Source: Sweltsa coloradensis
Taxonomy: Eukaryota; Arthropoda; Insecta; Plecoptera; Chloroperlidae
Length of the DNA: 64,000 nt
Assembly: GCA_024449915.1 (NCBI GenBank)
Contig: JAMZAV010000978.1
Span: 124,001-188,000, forward strand
Direction of reading: 5' to 3'
The position numbers were made by a program, and so were the translations under genes. Below are positions 1 to 12,535 of this stretch, one piece after another (within the stretch, counting starts at the first letter, position 1; each line of letters begins with the position of its first letter). The notes below the pieces were generated by a model. The model saw only the letters and a program-made list of their open reading frames with translations, was not told where the DNA came from and did not search any database.

Positions 1-3000
1 CAGCATGTCGGTGGCCTTTTTTTGGTCGGGCCCGGTCGAGTACAAGTAAATGTAAAGACCCGGGACGAGACGCTGTCGGGTGGCCTTATTTGGCGGCCAG
101 GCGAGAACAAGATGATGCGTAAAACCGGGGACGAGACAGCATGTCGGCGGCCCTTTTTTGGGCGGCCCGGGCGAGTAAAGATATATGGTAAGCCCGGGGA
201 CGAACAGCACTCGGTGGCTTTATTTGGGCGGCCAGGTCGAGTACAAATATTAGCGTAAGACCCGGGGGCGGACAGCAGTCGGCTGGCCTTTATTGGTCGG
301 CCAGGGCGAGAAAGATATATGCTTTAAAAAACCGGGGGACCGACAGCACGCGGCTGGCCTTATTGGGCGGCAGGGGGAGTAAAATTTTTGCGTAAGACCG
401 GGGACCGCAGCACGCGGCTGGCCTTAATTTGGGCGGCCCGGTCGATACAAGATATTGCGTAAGACCGGGGACGCGACACACGTCGGCTGGCCCTTTTTTT
501 GGTCTGCCAGGTCGAGTACAAATGTTGGTAAGACCGGGGGCGGACAGACGTCGGGGTGGGCCCTTTAAATTGGGGCGGTTAGGGCGAGTACAAGATATGT
601 GCGTAAAACCCGGGGGCGCGAAGACTCGGCTGGCCTTTATTGGTCGGCCAGGGGCAGTACAAAATATAGCGTAAACCGGGGACGAGGGGCGCATGTCGGG
701 TGGCCTTTATTGGTCGGCCAGGTCGATACAGTTTATGCGTAAGACCGGGGACGAGACAGCAGCGGCTGGCCTTATTGGTCGGCCAGGTCGGTACAAGATA
801 TATCGTAAAACGGGGACAAGACACATTCGGCTGGCCTTTATTTGGGCGGGCCCGGTCGAGTACAAGATACAGTAAGACCGGGGGGCGAGACGCAGTCGGC
901 TGGGCCTTTTGGTCGGCCAGGTCAGTACAAGATACATGCGTAAGACCGGGGGCGAAACAGCATGTCGGGGGTTTTTTTGGGGCGGCCAGGTCGAGTACAA
1001 GATTAGGTAAACCGGGGGCGGGGACAGATGTCGGCTGGCCTTTTTGGTCGGCCAGGTCGGTACAAGATGTAGCGTAAGACCGGGACGAGCAGCATGTCGG
1101 GTGGCCCTTTTTTGGGCGGCCCCGGTCGAGTTTCAAATGTTTCTTAAGACCGGGGGCGCCAGCACGCAGCTGGCCTTTATTTTGGGCGGCCAGGTCGAGT
1201 AAAGAAGTACTAAGACCGGGGACGGACAGCATGTCGGCGGCCTTTATTTGGCGGCCAGGCGATACAAGATGTTTTGAAGACCGGGGGGGAGACAGCACGT
1301 CGCTGGCCTTTTTTGGTCGGCCAGGGTTTATACAAGATATATGCGAAAGACCGGGGACGGACGCCGGGTGGCCTTTTTTGGGGCGGCCAGGGCGAGTACA
1401 AGATGTATGCGTAAAACCCGGGGGGAGACAGCATGCGGGTGGCCCTTTATTGGGCGGCCAGGGCGATACAAAATATATGCGTAAGACCGGGCGCGACAGC
1501 ACGTCGGCTGGCCTTAATTTTGGTCGGGCCCGGTCTAGTACAAGTATAGCGTAAAACCCGGGGGCGCGACAGCACTCGGGTGGGCCTTTTTTGGTCGGCC
1601 AGGCGAGTACAAGATAATGCGTAAACCCGGGGGTGGACAGCACGTGGTGGCCTTTTTTGGCGGCCCGGGGGAGTACAAGATGTAGCGTAAGCCGGGGGGC
1701 AGACAGACTCGGCTGGCCTTAATTGGTTGGGTTAGTCGAGTACAAGATATGTGCGTAAGACCGGGGACGCGACAGCACGTCGGCTGGCCTTTATTGGTCG
1801 GCCCGGTCGAGACAAAAATATGCGTAGACCGGGGGCAAGACAGCACGTCGGCTGACCCCTTTTTTGGTCGGCCAGTCGAGTAAAAGATAATTTTAAGACC
1901 GGGGGCGAGACAGCACGTCGGGGACCTTTATTTGGGCGGCTAGGCGAGTACAAAGTATGCTAAGACCGGGGACGGACAGCTTCGATGGCCTTTTTTGGTC
2001 GCCCGGGGGAGACAAGTACATCATAAGACGGGGCGAGACAGCATGTCGGCTGGCCCTTATTGTTTGGGCCAGGTCGAGTACAAGATGTATGGTAAGACCG
2101 GGGACAGACAGCATGTGGCTGGCCTTATTGGGCGGCCCGGTCGGACAAATACAGCGTAAAACCCGGGGACGAGACAGCACGTCGGGGGCCTTTATTGTCG
2201 GGCCCGGTCGAGTCAAGATATATGCGTAGACCGGGGACAGGACATCGTCGGCTGGCCTTTATTGGTCGGCCAGGTCGATACAAGATATATGCGTAAGACC
2301 GGGGGCGCGACAGGGGCGTTGGCTGGGCCCTTTTTTGGTCGGCCAGGGCGAGTACAAGATTATTTCAAAGACCCGGGGGAGGGGGACAGCACGTCGGCTG
2401 CCCTTTTTTGGGGCGGGCCCGGTCGGTACAAGATGTATGCGTAAAAAAACCGGGGACGCGACGCCGTCAGCTGGCCCATATTGGGCGGCCCGGTCGAGTA
2501 CAAGTGTATGCGTAAGACCGGGACGAGACGATTTGGCTGCCTTTTTTGGTCGGCCAGTCGAGTCAAGATGTTTTGAAGACCGGGGAGGAGACAGCACGTC
2601 GGGCCTTTTTTGGTCGGGCCCGGTTTAGTACAAAATATATGCGAAAAAACCGGGGACGAACAGCACGTCGGCTGGCCTTTAAATTGGTCGGCCAGGTCGA
2701 GTACAAGATACTGCGTTAGACCGGGGGCGAGACAGCTGTCGGGTGGCCCTTTTTTGGTCGGCAGGTCGAGTACAAGAATATGCGTAAGACCGGGGACGAG
2801 ACAGCATGTCGGCTGGCCTTTTTTGGTGGCCAGGTCGAGTACAGAGTATGCTTTTAAAACGGGGACGAGACAAGCAAAAAAGGTTTTTTCCCCCCCCCCG
2901 AAAAAAAAAAAACCCACACCTGGGGGTGGGCCTTTTTGTCGGCCGGTCGAGTACAAATTTAAAGGTAAGACCGGGGACGAGACAGCATGTCGGCGGGGCC

Positions 3001-5766
3001 TTTTTTGGCGGCCAGGTCGAGACAATAGTTGCGTAAGACCGGGGACGAGACAGGGGATGCGGCTGGCCTTTATTGGTCGGCCCGGTCGAGTACAAAATTA
3101 TGCGAAAGACCGGGGAGGAGACAGCACGTCGGGTGCCCCTTTTTTGGTCGGCCAGGCGAGTACAAGATGTAGCGTAAACCGGGGGCGCGACAGCACGTAC
3201 TGGGCCCTTTTTGGGGCGGGCCCGGTCGGGTACAAGATGAGCGTAAGACCGGGGACGAGACAGCAGTCGGCTGCCTTTTTTGGTCGGCCGGTCGAGTACA
3301 AGATTTTTTAAGACCGGGAGGAGACGCACGTCGGCGGGGGCCCTTTTTTGGGCGGCCCGGTTGAGTACAAAAATAATGCGTAAGACCCGGGGCGGGACAG
3401 CACGTCGGCTGGCCTTTATTGGGCGGCCAGGCGAGTCAAGATATATGCGTAAGACCGGGGACGAGACAGCACGTCGGCTGGCCCTTTTGGTCGGCCCGGT
3501 TAGTACAAGATATATGGTAAAACCCGGGGACGCGACAGGACGTTGGTGGGCCCTTTATTTTCGGCCAGGTCGAGACAAGATATATGCGAAAGCCGGGGGG
3601 GGAGACAGCAGTCGGCTGCCCTTTATTTTGGGCGGCCAGGGCGAGTACAAGAGTATGCGTAAGACCGGGGGCGCGACAGACGTCAGGGCCTATTTGGTCG
3701 GCCCGGTCGAGTACAAGACGTAGGCGTAAGACCGGGGACGAGACAGCAGCGGCGGGGTTATTTGGGCGGCCAGGTCGAGTACAAAATGTTTTGAAGACCG
3801 GGGAGGAGACAGCACGTCGGCTGGCCTTTTTTGGTCGGCCGGTTTAGACAAGATTATGCGAAAGACCGGGGACCCGAACAGCACGTCGGGGTGGCCTTTA
3901 TTTGGGCGGCCAGGTCGAGTACAAATATATGCGAAAGGGGCCCGGGGACGAGACAGCATGTCGGTGGCCTTTATTGGTCGGCCCGGTCGAGGGACAAAAG
4001 GGATCAAGACCGGGGACGAGACAGCATGTCATGGCTTTATTGGGGCCAGGGGGAGTACAAGATACATGCATAAGCCGGGGACGAGACAGCATGTCGGCTG
4101 GCCTTTATTGGTCGGCCAGGGCGAGTACATAGTATGCGAAGACCGGGGGGCGAGCAGCATGCGGTGGGCCTTTTTTGGTCGGCCAGGCGAGTACAATATG
4201 TATGGTAAGACCGGGGCGGACAGCAGCGGCTGGCCTTTTTGGGGGCCAGGGCGAGTACAAAATACATCTTTTAACCGGGGGCGAGACAGCAGTCGGGTGG
4301 CCTTTATGGTCGGGCCCGGTGGTACAAGATATTGCGAAAGACCCGGGGGGGAGACGCACGTGGTGCCCTTTATTGGTCGGCCAGGTCGAGTACAAGAGTA
4401 TCGAAGACCGGGGACGCGACAAAGTCAGTGGCTTTTTGGTCGGCCAGTCGGTACAAGATGTATGCGTAAGACCGGGGACGAGACAGCATGTCGGTGGCCT
4501 TTTTTGTCGGCCAGGTTGGTACAAGATATATGCGAAAGACCGGGACAGAACAGCCGTCGGTGGCCTTTATGGCGGCCGGTCGAGTACAAGATATATGGAA
4601 AGACGGGGACGAGAAAGCATTTGGGGCCTTTATGGTCGGGGCCCGGGCGATACAAGATACATGCGTTAGACGGGGGCGAGACAGCATGCGGCTTGGCCCT
4701 TTTTTGGTCGGCCAGGTCGAGTACAAGATTATGCGTAAAACCGGGGGGGAACAGCAGTCGGCTGGGCTTTATTTGGGCGGCCAGGGGAGTACAAGAGTTT
4801 GCGTAAGGGCCGGGGACGAGACGCATGTCGACTGGCCTTTTGGTCGGGAGGTCGAACAAAATACAGCAAAGCCGGGGGGCGAGACAGCATGTCGGCTGGC
4901 CCTTTTTTGGTCGGCCAGGTCGAGTACAAGATACATGCGTAACCCCGGGGCGAAACAGCAGTCGGCTGGCCTTTATTGGTCGGCCAGGTCGAGTAAAATA
5001 TATGCGTAAACCGGGGACGCGACAGCACGTCGGCTGGCCCTTTTTTGGTCGGCCAGGTTTTAGTAAAGATATTGCAAAAGACCGGGGGACAGGACAGCAC
5101 CGGTGGCCTTTATTGGTCGGCCCGGGGCATACAAGAAAAAAGCGTCAACCGGGGCGCGACAGCACGTCGGTGCTTTATTGGTCGGGCAGGTCGAGACAAG
5201 ATATATCGTAAAACCGGGGGACGCGACAGCACCGGGTGGCCTTTATTGGTCGGCCAGGTCGAGTACAAAATATAGCGAAAGACCGGGGACGGGGGGACGT
5301 CGGGTGGCCTTTTTTTGGTCGGCCAGTCGATTCAAGATATATGCGTAAACCGGGGGACGGACAGCACGTTGGGTCCCTTTTTTGGTCGGGCCCGGTTGAG
5401 TACAAATATATGCGTAAGACGGGGGGCGGACAAACACGTCGGCTGGCCTTTATTGGGCGGCCAGGTCGAGTAAAGATATATGCAAAAACCGGGGGGGGGG
5501 GACGCACGCGGTTGGCCTTTATTGGTCGGGGCCCGGTTTGGTCAAGATATATGCGTAAGACCCGGGGAAAGCGACAGCACGTCGGGTGGCCTTTTTTGGG
5601 CGGCCAGGTCGAGTACAAGAAATTTTGCGTAAACCGGGGGACGCGACTGCCGTCGGTGCCTTTATTGGTTTGGGAGGTCGAGTACAAGAATATGCGTAAG
5701 ACCGGGACGAGACAGCAGTCGGCTGGCCTTTTTTGGTCGGGGGCCCGGTCGAGTACAAGATATTTG
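1..5766. repeat. Satellite array, about 70 bp unit, roughly 80 copies
   Basis: A head-to-tail array runs from the window edge to about 5,766, where it stops in TTTGCATACGATTTACCGG. Typical landmarks in each unit are GTAAGACCGGGGACGAGACAG, then CTGGCC, about ten bases rich in T, GGCCAG, and GTCGAGTACAAGATATATGC. CTGGCC and GGCCAG are inverted copies, so each unit can form a 6 bp stem with a loop of about 10 bases. Spacing between successive GACCGGGG landmarks is mostly 66-71 bases, with many one-base indels, probably consensus errors. Long open frames on both strands (up to 354 codons) are a by-product of a stop-poor GC-rich unit and are not genes. An A/C-homopolymer patch at about 2,873-2,925 interrupts one unit and looks like sequencing noise. 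Confidence 0.93.
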
Positions 5767-6996
5767 CATACGATTTACCGGATGGGGGTGGCAGAGTAAG
5801 GTTTTTAAATTAAGAGTTAGTTATAAAAAAAAATAAAGAATTTAAAATAAAGTGATTTATTTTTAAAAGTAACTAATTTATTTACTTTTAAATTTCCAAA
5901 ATTGACCTTGGGGACATTAGTTCAAAAACAAAAAAGCAGTTTAAAATTTTTATTTACATGCATCTTACGTGGTCTTTGGTTTAATGAAAACCAAAATTAC
6001 AAAAAATTTTAAAAAAACAGCCAAACCTTCACCTTTAAAAGAAATAGATCTAAAAAAAAAGGCAAAACTCATTACATTCCCCTTTTCGCTTTTTTTGTTA
6101 AAAAGTAGGTCCAGTAACATTTAAACATCCCTGAAAGGTTTGGGAAAAAAGAATTTGCAACTATAATTTAAACGTAAGTTATTCAAATTTTTTTTTTTCC
6201 AAATTATTTAAACGTAATGATCATGCAAATTTATTTTGCCAAGCTTTTTTAGGGGTGTTTTTACAGGACACTGTACTTTCTTGATTTAAAAATGCGCAAA
6301 TGTGGAACGGTAGTGAGCTTGCCCTTTTTTAAGATCTCATTTCTTTGAGGTGATAGGGGTTTGGGTGTATTTTTTTAAGTTTTTTTTATGTTCCATTGCA
6401 AAATTTTGTTAAAAAAATAATTTTAAACAAATCGATTTTTTTTCTATGGATAACCAATTTAAAAATAAATGTAAAATACTTTTGGTCCAAAGATTGCTTT
6501 TTGTAAACAAAGTAGGCGTCTTGGGAAAAATAACATAGTTAGACCCACTTTTGATTGTATGCCCGTTTTTGGCTTATATTAAAACCGCTATTTGGGAAAC
6601 CTTTCCCGCAAAAATTTTTTAACTTTTTTTTTTCAAAAGACACGAAATCACTAATAACCTTAATGTCCATGTACATTTTTTTGTGGATTGTATTAAATAT
6701 TAAAATAATGTATCAAGTTATTTTTTCTCCAAGAAGGAATGCTCGTACCTCAACCAAATTTGGCATGTGTTGTCGGGTACCTAAATCCCCTGTATTTTGA
6801 TAGAAGTTCACACCACGTTTCATGACCGCTGGGTATCACCTCGAAATCACCCCAACTTTGCTCAGGGTCCTGAGTGTGTAGCGCGCCAGGGCTTGGCTGC
6901 GGCGCCTTAACAGGCACCTAGATAAAACCGCAGGAATTGCTTGTTACGCATTTTCTTGTACAAAAACAGATTTAGTGCAGAAGCACTAATTTAAAT
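5767..6996. other. AT-rich DNA without a recognisable gene
   Basis: I see long A and T runs and no domain, motif or repeat family that I recognise. An 81-codon open frame at 6,555-6,800 has low-complexity, phenylalanine-rich content and no neighbours, so I do not call it a gene. Confidence 0.6.
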
Positions 6997-7662
6997 CTAG
7001 GGAAACGCCTAAGTCGTTGTCAAACGAGTGAGTGAGCCAAGTGTTGAGTACCCGGAACATCCCCTTTCCTCCCCTATACCTAAGGCTGGATCTAGCCCAG
7101 TATGGCCGAGTACTCAACACATGGCTTACTCACTTGTTTAACAACGACTTTGGCGTTTCCCTAGTTATTTAAATTGAGCATTTTAAATGCGAATCGTGTT
7201 CAAAACGAATTAGCGTAAAACGTTAACAAATTTCCAAGATGAAACAAAATCACCTAATTTTTATTTCCCATTTAACACCCCTCAAAAATAATATGTGGAT
7301 GTAAAAATATAAAAAAAAGTTCAAACTAACGGGCATCGAACCCCAACCCTCCGTGCGGTAGGCTGAATGCTTACCACTGTGCCATGTCAGCCACGCAGAT
7401 TTTGTCCCGCTAGCTGCTACAAAACAAATGCTATCGATAATTTAAAAAATCAATTTTTTATTTATTGTAGGCTTAAATCGCAATGGATCTAGCTGATTTT
7501 GTTAACAGTTCTCAGTATACTCGTACCGGATCTATGTTTAAAATTTCAGCGAAATCTGTTCAGTGGTTCGGCTGATTTTCGACGTACAGACAGACATAAT
7601 CACAGAATGAGAGCCGTTTGAGTTGAATAGAGACACTCGGTCGCTCCGCTCCCTCGTTTAAA
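6997..7662 (-). mobile_element. Helitron-like non-autonomous element, family A
   Basis: Read on the minus strand, the 3' end is CGTTTCCCTAG (plus strand CTAGGGAAACGCC at 6,997) and the 5' end is the complement of CGCTCCGCTCCCTCGTTTAA at 7,643-7,662. The first 165 bases form a hairpin: GGGAAACGCC...GAGTGAGTGAGCC at 6,999-7,040 is repeated inverted at about 7,110-7,163. The tail half (7,471-7,662) matches the tails at 59.75-59.96, 60.74-61.0 and 62.35-62.58 kb, including the GTTTAAATCG start and the CAGACAGACA microsatellite-like stretch. Unlike most copies, the base outside CTAG is not the expected one. Whether the block is one element or a nest of two is uncertain. Confidence 0.55.
7325..7395 (-). 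repeat. tRNA-like sequence with A and B boxes (SINE head)
   Basis: On the minus strand, TGGCACAGTGG (A box, about 7,374-7,384) is followed by GGTTCGATGCC (B box, about 7,332-7,342), the spacing and sequence of an RNA polymerase III internal promoter. The acceptor ends GCTGACA and GTTAGT can pair at most positions, but the D and anticodon stems do not close cleanly. I take it as a tRNA-derived repeat, not a working tRNA gene. It lies inside the family A element. Confidence 0.6.
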
Positions 7663-8514
7663 TATTTTAATCTTGCATTTTTGGTAACAATCAGCTCAAT
7701 GTCTTCAGTAGACTCTTCTGCATCGACCTAGGCCGGTTTCTATGTTTGCGAATGACCTTGACTCTTTTGACAGAGGTCGACGAGCGAGGTCACGAGCGTA
7801 ATCTATCTAGGGTATTAAGTATTGAACGGTTTGTCACAGCACTACGAGGTTTCTACGTATTGGAAATTATCTTACTGTCTTTACACCATAATATTTGTCC
7901 CAAGTACCAAACAAAATTGTATTGAGTGCAATTTCCAATTCACAAAATTTGTGCAAGTATTATTAATCAAAATTATTTTTTAAACGCTACAGCTTGTTCA
8001 AATGCATTGGAAACCTTGCCTCATTGCTTCAGTACATCCTGGTCTAATGGAAGGAAAAGGTAATCCATTCATGTAATTTTACCTATGGGTATAGGTACCC
8101 TGAGAAATAGCAAATAAAAAGTTCTCATTTCGTTATAAAAAATCTTTAATTTCAGGTTATAAACTCGAGGTAATGGCATCATTTCATCATAAAAATAGCA
8201 CTGCAATCCCTACTTTTCGGCGAAATGAACCAGTATTACACATAAACGAATATTTAGGCCATATAAAGCTAACTTTTTTAGAACCTGTTAGGCGCTTTCG
8301 ATAAAAATATTTTCTCTTTCGATATATTTTCAACTGCAGGGTGTAACTATGTTAAAACCCAAAATATTGATTTCAATGCCCGATTCTCAAATTTTTGCAT
8401 ATTTTAGACCTATGTTTACACTTAAGTGGTTGTTCCGGTTTGTAACTTTCAAAATATGATCACCTTACTACTAGGGGTGGGGGTAGAAAAAACATGTGAA
8501 ATTAGGTTGATTGA
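7663..8514. other. AT-rich spacer, nothing recognised
   Basis: Mixed-complexity sequence with no long open frame and no match by eye to the repeat families elsewhere in the window. Confidence 0.6.
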
Positions 8515-8875
8515 ACCGAAACATGCTTAAGCATAATTTTATTGGATAATTTTAATAATTTTTTGTATAGAATGCGATCTAGTACCAATTCTAATTTTAA
8601 GGGATGGTAGAGGGCACTAGGGGTAAAATATCGTTTGCCTCCCAAAGGAATAGTAATTCTTATATTTTTATCTACCAATATGAAAATTTCATGCTACCGA
8701 AACATGCATAAGAATAATTTTATTGGATAATTTTAATAATTATAATGTATAGAATACGACCTGGTTCCAATTCTAATTTTAAGGGATGGTAGAGGGCAGT
8801 AGGAGTGAAATATCGTTTGCCTCCCAAAGGAATAGTTATTCTTATATTTTTATCTACCAATATTAAAATTTCATG
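8515..8875. repeat. Tandem duplication of a 181 bp unit
   Basis: ACCGAAACATGC starts at 8,515 and again at 8,696. The two units differ by scattered substitutions and a few indels. On the minus strand both copies keep the same frame over a stretch that reads LVDKNIRITIPLGGK in each, with a threonine-to-serine change further on. The downstream copy belongs to a 91-codon open frame (8,720-8,995). No protein family is recognised, so I list the repeat and not a gene. Confidence 0.8.
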
Positions 8876-9073
8876 CTGGTAGCTTACTATACCGTGTTTG
8901 TCACTAAAAGTATAAAAATTATTGGGGTTGGAGTTGAAAAGATTGGGTTTTTGTATGAATGATTTGTTGACTGGACTATGATAACACTTTGGCACATGAT
9001 TTTAATCAAAATTAAAATTTTTCAAAAGGTATTAAAAAAATGGGGGTTAGTATTATAATCCCCACAGGGGAAG
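8876..9073. other. Spacer up to the edge of the giant inverted repeat
   Basis: Short AT-rich stretch. Its last bases precede TACTTGACGTCAGTAGGG at about 9,074-9,091, where inverted similarity to 33.38-33.4 kb begins. Confidence 0.6.
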
Positions 9074-9399
9074 TACTTGACGTCAGTAGGGAAAGAAATG
9101 AGCGTTCGGAACACCTGTTTTTCCGGAGCCTCGGGGGCCAGTCGACCCGGCGGTAAAAGGGCTCGGTTAAAGACTTTTCAAAACTTTCACTTTAACTATT
9201 TATAGCACCAAAAATTTAATAATATGTGTATTGCTTTTTGGGGTTAGGGGGGCGCCAACTTTTACGAGACCTAGCCCTTTGGGGGATTAGATAGTTAGTA
9301 GTATTTTTATAAACCCCTGTTTTTTAAATACAGTTTTTTGCTTTTTTAAACTTCTCTCCACCTTATATCTTTGTTTTTCCAAAAATTTTATTCTTCATG

Positions 9400-9690
9400 A
9401 AAAAGGCTTGTCCCTTTTGAACATTATAACACGTTTGTGGCTTTGGGGGGGTCCTTAAAATCTTTATGAACAAAGAATTTGTTTTTTAAAAAACCTAATT
9501 CATGATCTAAAGTCACGTTGTTCTTTTTATAGTTTAATACGTTTTTTTTTTTTCCGGAGAAACCCGTCCCTTGTCCAACATTATAACAAGATTTGTGTGT
9601 TTTAGGTTCTTGGTTCCTTAGATCTTCATGAACGAAGACCTTTGTTCTTTTAACACATATCTCATAATCTCAAGTGACTTTTTATACGTA
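9400..9690. repeat. Direct repeat of about 165 bp inside the terminal zone
   Basis: CATTATAACA plus a following TTTGTG...CTTTATGAAC / CTTCATGAAC pattern occurs near 9,421 and again near 9,590. The same pair is found inverted at about 32.82-33.03 kb in the right arm, so the duplication predates formation of the two arms. Confidence 0.6.
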
Positions 9691-10670
9691 ACAAATTAAC
9701 CACTACCTCCTCTCCTACTTGGGCCTTTTAGGTAATTTGGACGATTTAAAAATGTTAGGGAAAGGGGGTTTTAAGGGTTTGAAATAAGAAAAAAAGAAGT
9801 CGTTCATTATAACGTTAGTAAAAAATTTTTTTTTATTACACAATGTATATGAAATTCCCTCACTTATAATACAACCTTCAAATACCTTTTTTAAAATAGA
9901 ATTAAACTACGCATTAATGCCGTTTTTTCTTTAATTTGAGTCCCTAAACTATAATATCATCTTTTTTCAAAAAAAAATATTTTACAACAATTTTTCAAAA
10001 ATTATTAAAATTTTAAAAAATTCACAATAAACAGTTTTCTACAATAAAAAAATTAAAACATCAAATAGGTGTGGTTTCTTTAAAAATAAACCACTTTAGA
10101 TTAAACACCCCTTTTTATAAAAAAAATAAAATAATAAAATACATGTCACAAAACATTAAAAAAGGAATATTACCCTTGAAATTTACTAATTACTGTTTAC
10201 TTTTCCCCCCCAGGAAACCAAAGTTCATTTTCTAATAGTCTTATAATGGGCCCCTGGGGGATATGTGTTTTACCGGGCCCTTCTAATACAGCGTTATCGT
10301 CATAAGGGGACAACGGGGGGGGGCCTTTCCTCTGTTTCAGAGTGAAAAGTTCATGATGCATGCTTCTTATCGGAAAAAAAGTGGCGCTTTGCCCAAATTC
10401 CTTTTGAAAAAAAAAAACTTTTAGTCTTTTGTTACAAAACACTTTTTCAAAAAACGTTTTTACTTTTTTCCTTTTCCCACCTTTTTTACTTTTCCACTAT
10501 CTTCTAAAATTGATTACATTTTTGGGCTTGTTTCCCATGAATTCTTTGCTTTGCCCCCTCACACTCATCTTTTAATTTTTTCCAAAAATTTTTTTTTTTA
10601 CATACTATAAAGAAAAGCTCAGGAGGGTAGTTAGATGTATCATACAAAGAAGTCCCCCCATCATGTCTTT

Positions 10671-12171
10671 TTAAATATCCCCCCCGTTTTCCCCCTCAAT
10701 TTGCAAAGGGGAAACCGTGTCTGTGAAAAGGAGCTTAAGTCGATCCCCATATTTCTTATAGGCATAATTGTAATGGAACTGATACATGACATTCTTACTT
10801 AGTTCTAAAACTGTAAATCCGGCATAAATAGGTCTGTTAAGTTCAAGGGAAGTCTTCTTAGAGTGGATGGCGACGAGATCATTTGAAAAAATTTGGAAAC
10901 TCTCAAAAGCGGGAGATGCAATTATTTTCTTAGCTCTTTTCTCATTGTTTACTAGTTCTACATTTATTCTATTTCGTATATTTTCCATTGATTTTCCATA
11001 AATAGAATTAACAATAAGCTTGAAAAGATTTTTCTCGAAGTTATTTTTAGCCTTCATTCGTTCTTTAGTATTGAAGTCAATAAAAGGTTCCAACCAGGCG
11101 CTTTGGGTGAACTCCAGTACACGATGTATTTTAGTAAGTTTAAGTCCAAACGATAGATACTGTTTCAAGTTGACATAATGAATTGTGTAGTTGGTTTTGC
11201 TATTTAAGTTGGGCACAAGTTTTTTGATTTTGCTTGAAGTGGAAATCCCCAAATCAGCTGCGAGTAGCTTTGAGTATGGTGAAAGCATTTCTTCAGTGAT
11301 AGATAATTTCTCTGGTGCTACCGGTAGATCATTATGGGCGTCATGTAATACATCAGGATACTCCAGATCGACTTCTAATATATATCCTTTGTCGGCATCA
11401 TCAGATATGTTTACAAAATCACACTCTTTAATCTCCTCTGCACTCATCCACTTAAAATCACGTACAGGTAGATATGCATTCATTGCAACACCATACAGAT
11501 TATTACAATCAAGATACATGATATATTTAGATGGTTCCTCTACATTATATTTTGACATATATTTATTGTTTGCTGCTGCAAATCGTGTAGTTATCATGGA
11601 TACACCCCCTCGTATCCCGTTCTCCATAAACAAGTACATATTAGGATCTGTGAAGAGCTCTAATTCAACTTTCGTCATTTTGAGGCAACTTTCCCATGCT
11701 AACCCAGGCGCAGTGTACATATGACCGGGATCTAGGCCATAATTATGTAAACATAATAAACGAAAATTTTCAAAAACATCTGCGAGCAGTAGAACGTCCG
11801 TTTTGACATAAAGATCTTGATATCCTCCCAAATCACTAAGTGCAAAGGAATCCCAAACTTTCTTGGCGTGATCGTAATCAGCATCACTAACGGTGTCTCC
11901 AGTTAATACATTATAAAACGCAGATTGCGGGGGTAAGGAAGAATCTAACAACTTAGCAGGCGAATCAATATAATCATATGGGAATATTCCTTTACGTAGC
12001 AGAAGAAAAACTCTCTCATTATCGAAATGTTCTTTCATAATTTTAAATTTCTCCTCACCATATCCTAACAGATTATCAACAAGAGTCTCTAAGGAAGCGC
12101 CTAGAAATTGAAAAGAGTCGATAAACCTCAAAGCACCCAACGAGAAGGAAATATACTTCTCCATATTATTG
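10671..12171 (-). CDS. PolB polymerase core, open reading frame of the left copy
   Basis: An uninterrupted frame of about 500 codons codes for the palm, fingers and thumb region. Visible landmarks, numbered from the frame's first Met at 12,251, are MEKYISFSLG at 30, the exonuclease-type YVKTDVLLLAD at about 148-158, polymerase motif A as LDCNNLYG at 247-254, motif B as KLIVNSIYGK at 411-420, and motif C as TDTVS at 510-514. Motif C normally has a second aspartate (DTD). Here the codon is GTT (within 10,710-10,721), which would abolish metal binding if real. The first 25 or so codons of the frame come from the copia LTR read antisense, so the apparent start is an artefact of the insertion. The 3' end of the frame runs off in frameshifted sequence after motif C. 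Confidence 0.88.
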
Positions 12172-12176
12172 GGAAT
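12172..12176. repeat. Target-site duplication GGAAT, left
   Basis: GGAAT precedes the LTR start TGTTGG and recurs directly after the 3' LTR at 16,806-16,810. Five bases is the usual copia duplication length. Confidence 0.88.
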
Positions 12177-12365
12177 TGTTGGATTACATGCTACGAACCC
12201 CTTTGCGCGACGGGCAACCCGCCGTACGGCCGAGTCGCCAACTACAATCACCGCCTCCTTGCAGTGCTTAGACTCCCGACTTAGTATGATCTACAGGGCT
12301 GAGTATAACCACGTTTCGTCGGCCCGCTCAGACACCTTAGAAGTGACGAAACTAGTGAACTTATA
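12177..12365 (+). repeat. copia 5' LTR
   Basis: It starts TGTTGG and ends ACTTATA, just before the primer site. It shares with the 3' LTR the blocks CAACCCGCCGTA, CAGTGCTTAGAC, CGACTTAGTAT and GCCCGCTCAGAC. Confidence 0.88.
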
Positions 12366-12367
12366 AA

Positions 12368-12381
12368 GGTTATGGGCCCAG
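12368..12381 (+). promoter_or_regulatory. Primer-binding site for the initiator-tRNA-Met half molecule
   Basis: GGTTATGGGCCCAG lies two bases after the LTR end. It is the exact complement of the anticodon stem-loop segment CTGGGCCCATAACC of animal initiator tRNA-Met. Drosophila copia primes in the same way, from an internally cleaved tRNA and not from the tRNA 3' end. Confidence 0.88.
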
Positions 12382-12535
12382 TTCATTGTTAAATCTGTAG
12401 GTAAAGTGTATAAGTCATTAAACCCAGCACAGTTCGGCGAAAACTCCTGCTAATCCCGCAGCAGAGTCGGCGCCTAAGCAGGTGAGCGACCAACCTACCT
12501 ATAGCCTAGCCTAGGCCTAGCCCCAAGGCCTAGCC

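Noticed and set aside
1..5766. Open frames of 60-354 codons on both strands
   Set aside because: They follow the satellite unit, overlap one another in all frames, and owe their length to a stop-poor GC-rich repeat. No domain is visible.
7325..7395. Functional tRNA gene
   Set aside because: A and B boxes and most of an acceptor stem are present, but the D and anticodon stems do not fold well and the sequence is embedded in a repeat.
11191..11724. 177-codon plus-strand frame
   Set aside because: It is the antisense shadow of the PolB core.
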